A stretch of DNA of 64,000 nucleotides from Bacillus spongiae (lineage in GTDB: Bacteria; Bacillota; Bacilli; Bacillales; Bacillaceae_K): positions 109,195 through 173,194 of the forward strand of contig NZ_JBBAXC010000012.1 in the NCBI RefSeq assembly GCF_037120725.1, in the 5' to 3' direction. The notes under the pieces are model-generated. The model was not told the DNA's origin and searched no databases. It saw only the letters and a program-made list of their open reading frames with translations. Positions 35,078 to 45,083 of the stretch are shown in pieces. Every line of letters begins with the position of its first letter. The stretch's first letter is position 1. A program made the translations under genes and the position numbers.

Positions 35078-37047
35078 TTTTCATTTCTCCCTTCATAATA
35101 CTCATCTATTGCTTGAAGAAGGAGCGTCTCAGCCTGCTCAACGGTTGTATCGGAAAGTTGAGTAGCTGCATTCGTTAAGTGACCGCCGCCGTTCAAGCTT
35201 TCCATAATAATTTGAACATTTATATCCCCTAAAGATCGAGCGCTAATGCCGAGTCTTCCTTCCTCTCGATTCCCGATAACAAAGGATGCTATCACCTCAT
35301 CCATTGTGAGTAAGGTGTCTGCAGCCTGAGCAATAAGGACAGGATCATATGCCTCATCTTCCTTCCCTTTTGCAATAGCTATCCCTTCATAAGGAAAGGA
35401 AACCGTTTCGATAATCTTTGATCGGGCAATATATGTACCGACATCTTCTTTTAAAAATTTTTGCACTAATATTGTATCTGCTCCTTGGGCTCTTAAGTAA
35501 GAAGCAGCGTCAAACGTTCTAGAACCTGTACGTAGCGTAAAGCTTTTTGTATCAACAATAATGCCCGCTAATAAAGAAGTAGCCTCTAACATATTCACTT
35601 TTTCATGCTTTGGTTGATATTCTAGTAATTCTGTAACTAGTTCCGCCGTTGAAGAAGCATAAGGTTCCATATATACAAGCAATGGATTCTGGATAAAATC
35701 TTCCCCACGACGATGATGATCAATAATCATTTTCTTATCGATTTTGTTTAAAAGCTTTTCATCAATGACAAGAGAAGGCTTATGCGTATCAACAACAACT
35801 AATAGCGTATTTTCTGTCGCCATCTCCATCGCTTCTTCTGATGTGATAAAGCGCGAAAGTAGTTCGGGATCCTTTTTTACTTCATCCATCAGTCTTCCTA
35901 CTCCATTGTCAATATCATCAGAATTAAGGACTACATACCCTTCTCGTTCGTTAAGCTGGGCTACCTTACGAATTCCAATAGAAGCTCCAATCGCGTCCAT
36001 GTCAGGGTTTTTATGTCCCATGACGATGACTTTATCACTTTCAAGAATCAATTCTTTTAAAGCATGAGAGATGACCCGTGCTCTTACCCTTGTTCTTTTT
36101 TCCATTGGATTGGTTTTCCCACCATAAAACTTTACTTTTCCATTTGGCTGCTTGATGGCTACTTGATCTCCCCCTCGTCCAAGAGCAAGATCTAAGCTAG
36201 ATTGGGCCAGTGTTCCAAGCTCAGGTAAGGTTGACACAAATGTGCCTATACCAATACTTAATGTTAACGGAACTTGTTGCCTCGCCGTTTCTTCACGCAC
36301 CTCATCTAAAATAGAAAATTTCTCTTCTTCAAGTTCTTTTAAGATGAGCTCATTAAACACACCAATAAATCTTTCTTGAGAAATCCTTTTTAGAAAAACT
36401 CCCGTTTCCTTCGCCCATTTATTAAGGATTGAGGTGACTAAACTGTTCATGCTACTCCGAGTTTGGTCGTCCATTCCTTGCGTTAATTCGTCATAATTAT
36501 CCAGAAAGATGATAGATATGACGGTACGGTCATTTTCATATCTCTCTGAAATTTCAGCTTGCTCTGTTATATCGAAGAAATAAAGTAGTTTTTCTCTTAA
36601 CTTAAAAATAACCTTATACGTTCGATCATTTAATGAAATGGTTTCCGCATCTACTTCCTGCTTTATTAAGGGCACAAGTTCCTCTGCTATATCATAGAGA
36701 GAGCGTCCTACGACAGAATCCTCATTAAAGGATGCAGCTACGAACGGATTGGTCCACTCAACAAAATACTCATCATTGATTAACATAATCCCAATAGGCA
36801 TTTCCATTAATGCTTCTTCTCCTACACGTTTTACACGATAGGAGAGGGTGGAGATGTAGTCTTCGGTTGCCTCATAATCACTTTTTTCCACATATAAAAT
36901 AAGAAAAAATATCCCACCATATATGATAAGTCCAACAGCTGCTAACCACCAATTATAAAAAGCGACAACAATCAATAAAAAGGCAGTAATTATGAGTAAT
37001 CCGAAAATTGGATAGCGAATCATTCGCTTCTTTAAGTGTAACACCAT
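35074..37047 (-). CDS. gdpP: Cyclic-di-AMP phosphodiesterase GdpP
   Basis: 657 residues: two membrane helices (about 10-52), a PAS domain (about 85-150), a degenerate GGDEF domain (about 170-300) and DHH/DHHA1 catalytic domains. Catalytic motifs include [27 protein letters not shown] and [11 protein letters not shown]. It hydrolyses c-di-AMP, which controls K+ and wall homeostasis. The ATG follows GGAG at good spacing. Confidence 0.96.
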   Translation of the reverse strand: MVLHLKKRMIRYPIFGLLIITAFLLIVVAFYNWWLAAVGLIIYGGIFFLILYVEKSDYEATEDYISTLSYRVKRVGEEALMEMPIGIMLINDEYFVEWTNPFVAASFNEDSVVGRSLYDIAEELVPLIKQEVDAETISLNDRTYKVIFKLREKLLYFFDITEQAEISERYENDRTVISIIFLDNYDELTQGMDDQTRSSMNSLVTSILNKWAKETGVFLKRISQERFIGVFNELILKELEEEKFSILDEVREETARQQVPLTLSIGIGTFVSTLPELGTLAQSSLDLALGRGGDQVAIKQPNGKVKFYGGKTNPMEKRTRVRARVISHALKELILESDKVIVMGHKNPDMDAIGASIGIRKVAQLNEREGYVVLNSDDIDNGVGRLMDEVKKDPELLSRFITSEEAMEMATENTLLVVVDTHKPSLVIDEKLLNKIDKKMIIDHHRRGEDFIQNPLLVYMEPYASSTAELVTELLEYQPKHEKVNMLEATSLLAGIIVDTKSFTLRTGSRTFDAASYLRAQGADTILVQKFLKEDVGTYIARSKIIETVSFPYEGIAIAKGKEDEAYDPVLIAQAADTLLTMDEVIASFVIGNREEGRLGISARSLGDINVQIIMESLNGGGHLTNAATQLSDTTVEQAETLLLQAIDEYYEGRNEK

Positions 37048-37088
37048 TTATTCAGCTCCTAAAACTTGTACTTTTGTAACAAGGTTTA

Positions 37089-38036
37089 TCATTTATGTTG
37101 AAGGCGCTGTCTTAAGTTAAAACCTAAATCAATTATACCTAATAATCGAATGATAAAAAGTAAAGGGTAAAAAATTAAGAAGAAAATCGTAAGCGAAACT
37201 GGTATTGCTTTTGACCATCCACGCGAGTAACTCCAGTAAAACAGAAAAGAAAACCCTTGTAAAATTAATAATAATTGAAAGATAAACGACAAATTCACCA
37301 ATGCAAAATAACCATAGCTTCCCGGTTCAACTGAAATAAACAAACTAATCACTAAGGTGATTAAATAATACCATAAGATACTTTTAGGAAGCATCATTTT
37401 ATGAAATGGTTGAAATTTTGGTACATTTACCCCAAATCGTTTCATAATTGGGAAATTGAGGAGCATCCATATTAAAACCGACATAACCGACATGATTACA
37501 AAAATACTAGGAACCAATGCTTTCATCAAGTCTACCATCGACTCCATACTTTCAATGGCTTTCGGATCAGGTGTTTGGCCCATTCTTTCTACAATACCGT
37601 AGGACATTTCAACCGCTTCATCTAACGTTTTGAAAAGCTCAGAAACAATATTCACCTCTAAAAAAACAACTGCAATCATATACTCTATGACAGTAATGAT
37701 AAGCGTCACAACACTGGCAACTAGTAAGATTGTCCCTTTCTGTCGACCTTGCTGAACAAAGTAGCCAATTAGTACTCCTACAATACTTGTTGTAACAACG
37801 ATTGGTAAAGATAGTACACTACCTATGAATAAGGATAGTCCAATAGAGGCAATAACAAGTACAAAGCTGTAATTTAATGGATACTTACTACTATATAATA
37901 AAAAAGGTAAAATTAAAAATAAACTTGAAATAAATCCAAGTAACGGTACAAATAAGGTGATAAACAAAAGGACCGCAAACACTGATAATAATATAGCTCC
38001 TTCTGTAATCCCTTTCGTTTTCAACAACATCATCAC
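37089..38036 (-). CDS. yybS: YybS-like DUF2232 membrane protein
   Basis: 315 residues with about eight hydrophobic helices, typical of DUF2232 and of S-component-like transport folds. It sits between rpsR and gdpP as in other Bacillus. The start is one of three adjacent ATGs. Role unknown. Confidence 0.88.
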   Translation of the reverse strand: MMMLLKTKGITEGAILLSVFAVLLFITLFVPLLGFISSLFLILPFLLYSSKYPLNYSFVLVIASIGLSLFIGSVLSLPIVVTTSIVGVLIGYFVQQGRQKGTILLVASVVTLIITVIEYMIAVVFLEVNIVSELFKTLDEAVEMSYGIVERMGQTPDPKAIESMESMVDLMKALVPSIFVIMSVMSVLIWMLLNFPIMKRFGVNVPKFQPFHKMMLPKSILWYYLITLVISLFISVEPGSYGYFALVNLSFIFQLLLILQGFSFLFYWSYSRGWSKAIPVSLTIFFLIFYPLLFIIRLLGIIDLGFNLRQRLQHK

Positions 38037-38365
38037 ACCCTTTCATATTTATTATGTATTATTTTAGACTTGAATACGTTTCTCTTCAAGACTAGAGGGG
38101 AGTGCATTTTACGAAACACCTATTATATTCACATTAATTTTTATCATTTCAATTTTTTTCGTGACACTATTACACGAAATATAATGCCAGGTATATACTT
38201 TTGTACGCTCCCTAGCGCCAGCCATTATTCTATCTAATTTATTTTTTACTCTTACCCTTACCATCTGTACAAACGGAGGAAAAGAGAGATCCTACAAAGT
38301 TACTATAACTTTCTCCCTACCTCTCTTTAATATGTATAAACAATTGGATTTATAGCATAAAAATT

Positions 38366-38383
38366 GACACTCTTAAAAGTGTC
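38366..38383. terminator. Extra hairpin with T tail in the rpsR-yybS gap
   Basis: GACACT (38366-38371) pairs with AGTGTC (38378-38383), with T-rich tails on both sides. Confidence 0.5.
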
Positions 38384-38523
38384 ATTATTTTTTATTCCTA
38401 TTCCATGAAGTTTGAGCCATCCTTTAGAGCAACTCATTCACTACTAAGTACGAACAATAAATTTGTCTTCTGATTTAATTTATACAAAGGATACACTTGT
38501 TTCGTTAACATTCAAAATAAAAA

Positions 38524-38555
38524 AGAGACACTCAATATAAATATAGAGTGTCTCT
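38524..38555 (-). terminator. Terminator of rpsF-ssb-rpsR
   Basis: AGAGACACTC (38524-38533) and GAGTGTCTCT (38546-38555) form a 10-bp stem followed leftward by TTTTTATTTT. Confidence 0.9.
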
Positions 38556-38563
38556 ATAGCTTT

Positions 38564-38800
38564 TTATTCACCAGTAACATATGGAAGTAATGCCATTGTA
38601 CGTGCGCGCTTAATTGCACGAGTAAGTCTGCGTTGATACTTAGCATTAGTACCAGTTACACGACGTGGAAGAATCTTTCCACGCTCAGAGATGAATTTTT
38701 TTAGAAGATCTACGTCTTTAAAGTCGATATGTGTAATCCCATTCGCTGTGAAATAACACACTTTACGACGCTTACGTCCGCCTCTGCGAGCTCCTGCCAT
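38564..38800 (-). CDS. rpsR: 30S ribosomal protein S18
   Basis: 78 residues with the S18 pattern [26 protein letters not shown] and [15 protein letters not shown]. It binds S6 on the small subunit platform. Last gene of the rpsF-ssb-rpsR operon. Confidence 0.97.
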   Translation of the reverse strand: MAGARRGGRKRRKVCYFTANGITHIDFKDVDLLKKFISERGKILPRRVTGTNAKYQRRLTRAIKRARTMALLPYVTGE

Positions 38801-38843
38801 GTGAATAACCTCCTCTTAAAAAAATTTTAGAATCAATTAATCG

Positions 38844-39359
38844 TTAGAATGGAAGATCGTCATCCGAAATATCGATTGGTTGTCCATCATTTGCAAATGG
38901 ATCTTCATCTACACGAGTTTGATTTTGATTGCGTTGTTGATTCTGATTTTGATTTTGATTAAATGGATTGTCCTGTCTACTTCCACCGTAAGGGTTATTA
39001 TTATTGTAACCTCCACGTTGGTCAGTATTTCCACCCGAATTTCTCGGTTCAAGGAATTGAACACTTTCTGCAACAATCTCCGTTACATAAACACGTTTCC
39101 CATCTTGTCCCTCATAATTACGAGTTTGAACTCGACCATCCACTCCAGCTAAGCTACCTTTTTTCAAGAAGTTCGCAACGTTTTCTGCTGGCTTACGCCA
39201 TACAACACAGTTAATAAAGTCAGCTTCACGCTCACCTGATTGATTTGTAAACGTACGATTCACCGCTAGAGTAAATGTAGCAACTGCTACTCCACTTGGA
39301 GTATAACGCAATTCTGGATCTTTCGTTAATCGTCCTACTAAAACGACTCGGTTCATCAT
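38844..39359 (-). CDS. ssbA: Single-stranded DNA-binding protein SsbA
   Basis: 171 residues from the ATG at 39359 (AAGGGG 9 nt upstream). OB fold [19 protein letters not shown] to about residue 110, then a Gly/Asn/Gln-rich linker with NQNQNQNQQ and the acidic protein-binding tip DISDDDLPF. It coats ssDNA at forks and recruits partners by its tip. Confidence 0.97.
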   Translation of the reverse strand: MMNRVVLVGRLTKDPELRYTPSGVAVATFTLAVNRTFTNQSGEREADFINCVVWRKPAENVANFLKKGSLAGVDGRVQTRNYEGQDGKRVYVTEIVAESVQFLEPRNSGGNTDQRGGYNNNNPYGGSRQDNPFNQNQNQNQQRNQNQTRVDEDPFANDGQPIDISDDDLPF

Positions 39360-39381
39360 CAGAATCAACCCCTTTCGTTAA

Positions 39382-39397
39382 TGTTTCACGTGAAACA
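39382..39397. promoter_or_regulatory. parS site between rpsF and ssb
   Basis: TGTTTCACGTGAAACA, a perfect 16-bp match to the Spo0J/ParB site. Confidence 0.95.
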
Positions 39398-39428
39398 TTA
39401 AATCTATAAATTATAAATATCAGTCAAA

Positions 39429-39716
39429 TTATTCTTCTTCTTTAACAACGATGTGACGGATAATGTCATCGCTAATTTTCGCAAGACGGTCAAATTCAGA
39501 AACCGCTTCTACGTTAGAGTTAATGTTCAGCAATTGGTAAAAACCATCACGGAAGTCATTAATCTCATAAGCTAAACGACGTTTACCCCAATCTTTAGAC
39601 TCGATGATTTCCGCACCATTAGAAGTTAATACGTTAGCAAAACGTTCAACAACTGCTTTCTTTGCTTCTTCATCAACTGTTGGTCGGATAATGTACATTA
39701 ATTCATACTTTCTCAT
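39429..39716 (-). CDS. rpsF: 30S ribosomal protein S6
   Basis: 95 residues beginning [17 protein letters not shown], with [12 protein letters not shown] and the IRHIVVK end typical of S6. It forms a heterodimer with S18. GGAGG precedes the ATG. Confidence 0.97.
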   Translation of the reverse strand: MRKYELMYIIRPTVDEEAKKAVVERFANVLTSNGAEIIESKDWGKRRLAYEINDFRDGFYQLLNINSNVEAVSEFDRLAKISDDIIRHIVVKEEE

Positions 39717-39721
39717 CTTTA

Positions 39722-39785
39722 AGTCACCTCCTTATGGACTATGCGGCCCTAAATAGGGCAAGGAGCAATATAATTATTACTCACA
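39722..39785 (-). promoter_or_regulatory. S6:S18-binding leader of the rpsF operon
   Basis: Upstream of rpsF, leftward, a GCCCTATTTAGGGC hairpin is followed at once by CCG and then the ribosome site. A conserved CCG next to a stem is the signature of the known leader that binds the S6:S18 complex for feedback control. Fold not computed. Confidence 0.55.
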
Positions 39786-39929
39786 GAAAAAGATTATATC
39801 ATACCAGATACTGTATTGCAATATTATCAAGCCCTAGATCAATCAAAAAACTTCCCTTTTCTTATTCAATAAACCTTTATAGAACTTGTTCGACAATAGT
39901 GAATTTTATTAAGTAGCCACAACATAAAA

Positions 39930-39949
39930 AAGGTGGTATACACCACCTT
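39930..39949 (-). terminator. Terminator after ychF
   Basis: AAGGTGG and CCACCTT arms with TTTTTATG leftward, 5 nt after the stop. Confidence 0.85.
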
Positions 39950-39954
39950 CAACT

Positions 39955-41055
39955 TTATACATTAAAACGGAAGTGAATCACATCTCCATCACTTACAACA
40001 TATTCTTTTCCCTCTAAACGGACTTTTCCGGCTTCTTTAGCTGCCGACATAGAACCATTGCCAACAAGATCATCATAGGATACTGTTTCAGCTCGAATAA
40101 AACCTCGCTCAAAATCAGTGTGAATAACTCCAGCACATTGAGGTGCCTTCATCCCTTTACGAAATGTCCATGCACGAACTTCTTGTACTCCTGCTGTAAA
40201 ATAGGTTGCCAGACCTAATAATGAATATGCCGCACGAATCAGTTGATCAAGTCCAGATTCTTCAATCCCTAATTCGGAAAGAAACATGGCTTTTTCATCA
40301 TCATCGAGCTCTGCAATTTCGGATTCTATTTTAGCACAAACAACGATCACTTCAGCGTTATCTTCTTTGGCAAACTCTCGTACTCGTTGTACGTATTCAT
40401 TAGTAGAAGGTGAGGCGATGTCGTCTTCCCCCACGTTTGCTACGTATAATACTGGCTTGGTTGTCAATAGATGCAATCCTTTAACAACCTTCATTTGCTC
40501 TTCTGTAAATTCCACAGTACGCGCAGGCTTTTCATTCTCAAACGCATATTTTAACTTTTCAAGAATCTCGTATTCAAATGCAGCCTCTTTATCTTTCTGT
40601 TTAGCAAGCTTTTGAACACGTGTTATTCGTTTATCAACAGATTCTAAGTCCGCCAAAATTAATTCAAGATTAATTGTATCTATATCGTCAATCGGGTCTA
40701 CTTTTCCTGAAACATGAGTAATATTGTCATCAGCAAAACACCGTACGACCTGACAGATTGCATCCACTTGACGAATATGAGATAAGAATTTATTTCCTAA
40801 TCCTTCTCCTTTACTTGCTCCCTTTACAATTCCAGCTATATCTGTAAATTCAAATGTGGTCGGGACCGTCTTTTTAGGGTCTATTAATTCTGTTAATGTA
40901 TCTAAACGATGGTCTGGAACTTCTACAATTCCAACATTTGGGTCAATTGTACAGAATGGATAATTGGCAGATTCTGCACCAGCTTTTGTGATTGCATTAA
41001 AAAGTGTAGATTTACCAACATTCGGCAAACCGACGATACCTGCTGTTAAAGCCAT
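39955..41055 (-). CDS. ychF: Redox-regulated ATPase YchF (OLA1 family)
   Basis: 366 residues from the ATG at 41055 behind GAGGAG (a GTG at 41064 is less well placed). G1 GLPNVGKST, G3-like DIAGIVKGASKGEGLG and the C-terminal TGS domain are clear. It binds ATP instead of GTP and associates with ribosomes. Confidence 0.96.
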   Translation of the reverse strand: MALTAGIVGLPNVGKSTLFNAITKAGAESANYPFCTIDPNVGIVEVPDHRLDTLTELIDPKKTVPTTFEFTDIAGIVKGASKGEGLGNKFLSHIRQVDAICQVVRCFADDNITHVSGKVDPIDDIDTINLELILADLESVDKRITRVQKLAKQKDKEAAFEYEILEKLKYAFENEKPARTVEFTEEQMKVVKGLHLLTTKPVLYVANVGEDDIASPSTNEYVQRVREFAKEDNAEVIVVCAKIESEIAELDDDEKAMFLSELGIEESGLDQLIRAAYSLLGLATYFTAGVQEVRAWTFRKGMKAPQCAGVIHTDFERGFIRAETVSYDDLVGNGSMSAAKEAGKVRLEGKEYVVSDGDVIHFRFNV

Positions 41056-41200
41056 CTTGGTCACTCCTCTAATAATATCTCGTTCATTTTCGCTTTTTAC
41101 CTTTCACAATTATAGAGAGAATAAATAGAAAAGACAAGTATTAAAGAAGGAACATCTGTTATATATATAGAACTATTAGTTAACCTATAAAGAACAATAG

Positions 41201-41230
41201 AGAAGACATCGTTCTACCGATGTCTCTTCT
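41201..41230 (-). terminator. Terminator of the DUF951 gene
   Basis: AGACATCG (41204-41211) and CGATGTCT (41218-41225), extended by flanking AGA/TCT pairs, directly follow the stop. Confidence 0.7.
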
Positions 41231-41237
41231 TACTTGC

Positions 41238-41435
41238 TTATTCTTCATGTTTTTTTAATACTTTTTTCATTTTTTTCGAAAAGTCTCTTCTTGGGATTAA
41301 GACACTATGGCCACAGCCTTCACATTTAATTCGAATATCCATTCCCATTCGAATGATTTTCCAGGCATTTGCTCCACAAGGATGTGATTTTTTCATTTCG
41401 ACGACATCATGAAGTTGGAATTCTTTTTGTTCCAT
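41238..41435 (-). CDS. yyzM: DUF951 small zinc-ribbon-like protein (YyzM)
   Basis: 65 residues: FQLHDVVEMKKSHPCGANAWKIIRMGMDIRIKCEGCGHSVLI (in part). Cys residues in PCG and CEGC fit a zinc or nucleic-acid-binding fold. GGAGG precedes the ATG. Conserved next to ychF in Bacillaceae; role unknown. Confidence 0.9.
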   Translation of the reverse strand: MEQKEFQLHDVVEMKKSHPCGANAWKIIRMGMDIRIKCEGCGHSVLIPRRDFSKKMKKVLKKHEE

Positions 41436-41825
41436 AGGGAAACCTCCTTCATTTTTTTGCTTATTAATTGATGCTCTCCTTCAAATCTATTCTTTGAAGG
41501 ATTACAATCATTTCCTAAATATCATACAACATGTTCTCACATAAATCTTTATTAACCATTTATTTATGGAAATTTCTTTTAAGCTTTTACATATTTTACA
41601 TTCATCTAAATATATATGAATTTTATCTTACGAATAGCAAGAGGGAGGGCTATCTGCAATCGGATAACCTATTAGATAGATTCCTTCCTGTATTTACTAA
41701 ACTTCATGTATAGAATGATCAATTTTTCCGTATACTGATACTATGAAAATGACCGTCTAACATTTTATAAAGCTCCAATTACTAAGAATGAAATTTTCAT
41801 CTTTTTATTAGAAGGAGTGAAAAGA
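41436..41825. other. 390-bp intergenic between divergent DUF951 and yyaC genes
   Basis: No supported gene. A 9-bp perfect dyad TCCTTCAAA/TTTGAAGGA (41477-41501) lies near the DUF951 side. The right half should include the yyaC promoter, which in Bacillus is sporulation-controlled; I could not define its -10/-35. Confidence 0.45.
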
Positions 41826-42452
41826 ATGAATTTCAAAAAAAAGATCGTTAAAAAACCAAAAGAGCCAGTAAAAATATTACATGATGCTGACAATGCGGCT
41901 CTTCACATATCTACGCATTTACTCTCTATTTTTCCTACCTTTTATCATCGTCCGATTGTATTCGTTTGTATTGGAACAGATCGTTCAACAGGTGATGCTC
42001 TGGGCCCGCTTGTCGGATCGTTGTTAGAGGAAAAGCATATATCAAACTTTCATATTTATGGAACGTTAGAAGACCCTATTCATGCTGTAAATTTAACTAC
42101 AAAATTAAAGGAAATTACTGATAAACATGTAAATCCTTATATTATCGGAATTGATGCATGTTTAGGAAGAATCAAAAGTGTTGGTTCCATTCAAATAGGA
42201 AAAGGACCCATTAAGCCTGGTGCCGGTGTCAATAAAGAATTACCTGAAGTAGGAGATATGCATATTACGGGTATTGTCAATGTGAGTGGCTTCATGGAAT
42301 ATTTTGTCCTACAAAACACCCGCTTACATTTAGTCTTAAATATGGCTAAAATTATTGCAGATGGCATTGCGAAAGCAAGCCTTTCCTTTCCGATTAAACA
42401 AACTTGGACTAAGCTATATATAGAAAATGAGCATGAAGAGAAAACACCTTAA
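41826..42452 (+). CDS. yyaC: YyaC spore protease-like protein
   Basis: 208 residues from the ATG at 41826 (AAGGAG 8 nt upstream). The core VFVCIGTDRSTGDALGPLVG and IIGIDACLG is typical of the YyaC/GPR-like fold, and MHITGIVNVSGFM follows. YyaC is a forespore protein of Bacillus related to the germination protease. This supports a spore former. Confidence 0.93.
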   Translation: MNFKKKIVKKPKEPVKILHDADNAALHISTHLLSIFPTFYHRPIVFVCIGTDRSTGDALGPLVGSLLEEKHISNFHIYGTLEDPIHAVNLTTKLKEITDKHVNPYIIGIDACLGRIKSVGSIQIGKGPIKPGAGVNKELPEVGDMHITGIVNVSGFMEYFVLQNTRLHLVLNMAKIIADGIAKASLSFPIKQTWTKLYIENEHEEKTP

Positions 42453-42479
42453 AAAGCACGAGATATCCCCGTGCTTTTT
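42451..42479. terminator. Bidirectional terminator between yyaC and DUF554 genes
   Basis: AAAAAGCACG (42451-42460) and CGTGCTTTTT (42470-42479), perfect, with T tails both ways. Confidence 0.92.
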
Positions 42480-43186
42480 TACATAGGGATAAAAAATGAA
42501 CTTGCCACCATTACCGCAACAACAAGTATACTAGGAAGTAAATTGGCAACACGAATTTTTGTTATTCCTAACATATTCAACCCAATAGCCAAAATCATCA
42601 CTCCGCCAGTGGATGTCATTTCTGAAATAAATAGATTAAGTATTTCACTTGGCACAAACGCATGAATTTGTGAAGCAAATAGAGCAATACTGCCTTGATA
42701 CAATAAAACGGGTATGGCAGAATACATAACGCCAATGCCCAAAGTTGTGGTTAAGATTAACGCTGTGAATCCATCGATAATAGATTTTGTATATAGAATT
42801 TCATGATCTCCTCGTAATCCACTATCAAGTGCCCCTAATACTGCCATAGCTCCAATTACAAATATAAGTGTTGCAGTAACAAATCCTTGTGATAGAGAAG
42901 CTTCTGAATTACTACCAACACGCATTTCTAAATATTTACCAACTGAATTAAGCTTATCTTCTAGGGAGAAATATTCTCCTATAATAGCTCCTATCACAAT
43001 ACTACTAATAACAATTAAATACTTCTCGCTTTCCAACCCCATTTGTAAACCTAACACAATAATAGCTAAGCTTATTGCCTGCATTACAGTGGTCTTTATT
43101 CTTTCAGGAATTCGCTGTAGACGTTTCCCTAACATAGCAGCTAAAATTATGGCAACCGCATTAACAATCGAACCTAATAAAACCAT
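42479..43186 (-). CDS. DUF554 membrane protein
   Basis: 235 residues with about seven hydrophobic helices; the pattern MVLLGSIVNAVAIILAAMLGKRL and GALDSGLRGDHEILYTKSIIDG is typical of DUF554 (YdfK/YqgA-like). Function unknown, possibly transport. GAGG precedes the ATG. Confidence 0.87.
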   Translation of the reverse strand: MVLLGSIVNAVAIILAAMLGKRLQRIPERIKTTVMQAISLAIIVLGLQMGLESEKYLIVISSIVIGAIIGEYFSLEDKLNSVGKYLEMRVGSNSEASLSQGFVTATLIFVIGAMAVLGALDSGLRGDHEILYTKSIIDGFTALILTTTLGIGVMYSAIPVLLYQGSIALFASQIHAFVPSEILNLFISEMTSTGGVMILAIGLNMLGITKIRVANLLPSILVVAVMVASSFFIPM

Positions 43187-43242
43187 GCATACATCCTCTT
43201 TCTCCTAAAATCTCTGTTGAAAAATAACAGTAAAAAAAATAC

Positions 43243-43259
43243 ACCATCTATCAGATGGT
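43243..43259 (-). terminator. Terminator after parB
   Basis: ACCATCTATCAGATGGT dyad with a run of T leftward. Confidence 0.8.
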
Positions 43260-43262
43260 ATA

Positions 43263-44117
43263 TTACTCTTCCTCATTTGATTGAAGAAGCGATAAGATAC
43301 GTTCGAGATCATCTTTAGATAAAAACTCTATTTCAATTTTACCTTTTTTCTTAGATTGTTTTATGCTGACAGTCGTGCCAAAGCGTTCACGTAAATAGCT
43401 CTCTTTCTCTGCGATAAAAATATCTTTTTTCGGGACGTTCTTCTTTGTTTCACGTGAAACATCCTTGTTTAGCTCTTGAATTAATTTTTCAAGCTGACGA
43501 ACATTCATATTTCCTTGAACAACTTTTTCAACGACACTTTTAATCTTTTCTTTCTTTCTTAATCCTAGTAGAGCTCGTCCATGTCCCATTGTAATGATTC
43601 CATCTGATATATATTGTTGAATAGGAGATGGGAGGGAGAGTAGACGAATATGATTGGTAATATGGGGACGACTTTTCCCTAACCGTTTTGCTAACTCTTC
43701 TTGAGTAATGTTGAGTTTGTCAATTAATTGTTGGTACGCTAACCCTTCTTCAATAGGGGTTAAATCTTCACGCTGAAGATTTTCTAGAATGGCTAACTCC
43801 ATCATTTGCTGGTCAGACAATTCCCTTATGACTGCAGGTACTGTTTCAAAATTGGCTGCTTGAGCTGCTCGATAACGTCGCTCACCTACAACAATTTCAT
43901 AGCCTTTAATGCTTTTTCGTACAATAATTGGTTGTAAGATACCATGCTCAATAATCGACTGCTTTAACTCTTCAATGGCTTCTGGTTGAAAGATTTTTCT
44001 TGGTTGATACGGATTAGGGCGGAGTTCGTTCAGTTTGACTTCCTGAATCGTTTCCTCTGTATCGTTAACAACATGCGAAAAAAGTGCATCAATCCCTTTT
44101 CCTAGTCCTTTAGCCAC
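43263..44117 (-). CDS. parB: Chromosome partition protein ParB (Spo0J)
   Basis: 284 residues with a GTG start 8 nt inside the end of parA. The CTPase box NPYQPRKIF...VVGERRYRAAQ (about 35-90), the HTH for parS binding (about 135-170) and a C-terminal dimer domain are visible. It loads at parS, slides as a CTP-bound clamp, and recruits condensin. The gene contains a perfect parS. Confidence 0.97.
   Translation of the reverse strand: MAKGLGKGIDALFSHVVNDTEETIQEVKLNELRPNPYQPRKIFQPEAIEELKQSIIEHGILQPIIVRKSIKGYEIVVGERRYRAAQAANFETVPAVIRELSDQQMMELAILENLQREDLTPIEEGLAYQQLIDKLNITQEELAKRLGKSRPHITNHIRLLSLPSPIQQYISDGIITMGHGRALLGLRKKEKIKSVVEKVVQGNMNVRQLEKLIQELNKDVSRETKKNVPKKDIFIAEKESYLRERFGTTVSIKQSKKKGKIEIEFLSKDDLERILSLLQSNEEE
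43446..43461. promoter_or_regulatory. parS site inside parB
   Basis: TGTTTCACGTGAAACA, perfect 16-bp match, at the same place as the classical spo0J parS of Bacillus subtilis. Confidence 0.96.
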
Positions 44118-44871
44118 TATTAACCACTTCCTTTGCCAATTCTAAGTATACTTCGGCTCCTCTAGATTTTGCATCATAAATGATAATCGGCTCTCCATGG
44201 CTTGGTGCTTCACTTAAGCGTACATTTCTTGGAATAATTGTTCGGAACACTTTATCTTGAAAATATTTCTTTACTTCCTCAATTACTTGAATACCTAAGT
44301 TAGTTCTTGCGTCAAGCATTGTTAATAACACACCATCAATCATTAAGTCTTTATTTAAATGTTTTTGAACAAGGCGTACAGTACTTAATAATTGACTTAA
44401 TCCTTCAAGCGCATAGTATTCACACTGAACCGGAATAAGGACAACATCAGAAGCCGTAAGAGCATTAATTGTCAAAAGTCCAAGAGATGGGGGACAATCA
44501 ATAATTATATAATCATATTGATCTTTTACTGGCTCAAGTGCCCTTTTTAAACGTACTTCCCGGGAAATTGTAGGAACTAGCTCTATTTCTGCACCAGCGA
44601 GCGAGATTGTAGCCGGGATTGTATCTAAGTTTTCCACTGATGTTGGCATAATAATATCTACAACATTCGCATCATCAACTAGTACATCGTAAATACAATT
44701 TTGGACGTCACCTTTTTCAATACCAACTCCACTCGTGGCGTTTCCTTGTGGGTCAATATCAACAAGTAAAACTTTTTTTCCGATGTAAGCTAAACATGCC
44801 CCTAAATTTACAGAGGTCGTTGTTTTTCCTACACCACCTTTTTGGTTGGCAATGGTCATTATTCTGCCCAA
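44110..44871 (-). CDS. parA: Chromosome partition ATPase ParA (Soj)
   Basis: 253 residues from a TTG at 44871 (MGRIMTIANQKGGVGKTT), the usual Soj length; the GTG at 44880 overlaps the ribosome site AGGTGA. The deviant Walker A KGGVGKTT and DIDPQGNATSG and IIDCPPSLG motifs are present. Soj controls DnaA and, with Spo0J, origin segregation. Confidence 0.96.
   Translation of the reverse strand: MGRIMTIANQKGGVGKTTTSVNLGACLAYIGKKVLLVDIDPQGNATSGVGIEKGDVQNCIYDVLVDDANVVDIIMPTSVENLDTIPATISLAGAEIELVPTISREVRLKRALEPVKDQYDYIIIDCPPSLGLLTINALTASDVVLIPVQCEYYALEGLSQLLSTVRLVQKHLNKDLMIDGVLLTMLDARTNLGIQVIEEVKKYFQDKVFRTIIPRNVRLSEAPSHGEPIIIYDAKSRGAEVYLELAKEVVNSG
44555..44568. promoter_or_regulatory. Candidate Noc-binding site in parA
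   Basis: ACTTCCCGGGAAAT differs by one base from the Noc consensus ATTTCCCGGGAAAT. Confidence 0.45.
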
Positions 44872-45039
44872 GGCGTTCACCTACCTTTTGTTTCCTAGTT
44901 AATTAAGAATCATGTAATCTATTTTATCAAAATTTAACGCCTGATAAACGTACAATCCAAAAAAAATACATTTTCCAATTTACTTTTATATGAACGATGT
45001 CTTTTCACTACGATTTGTACATATGCTTAATCGAAAAAA

Positions 45040-45069
45040 GTGAGAAGCCTAAAGGATTAAGCTTCTCAC
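45040..45069 (-). terminator. Terminator after noc
   Basis: GTGAGAAGC (45040-45048) and GCTTCTCAC (45061-45069), then TTTTTTCG leftward. Confidence 0.85.
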
Positions 45070-45083
45070 AAACTATACGGACA

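Larger units (their letters stand above)
38037..38563. other. 527-bp interval between rpsR and yybS
   Basis: No supported gene. It contains the rpsR terminator (38524-38555), another T-tailed hairpin (38366-38383) and a nested dyad AAAGAGAG...CTCTCTTT around 38281-38328 with an inner AAAGTT/AACTTT stem. It presumably also includes the yybS-gdpP promoter. Confidence 0.5.

Noticed and set aside
41531..41713. 60-codon ORF before yyaC
   Set aside because: No ribosome site, hydrophobic random text and location in a promoter region.
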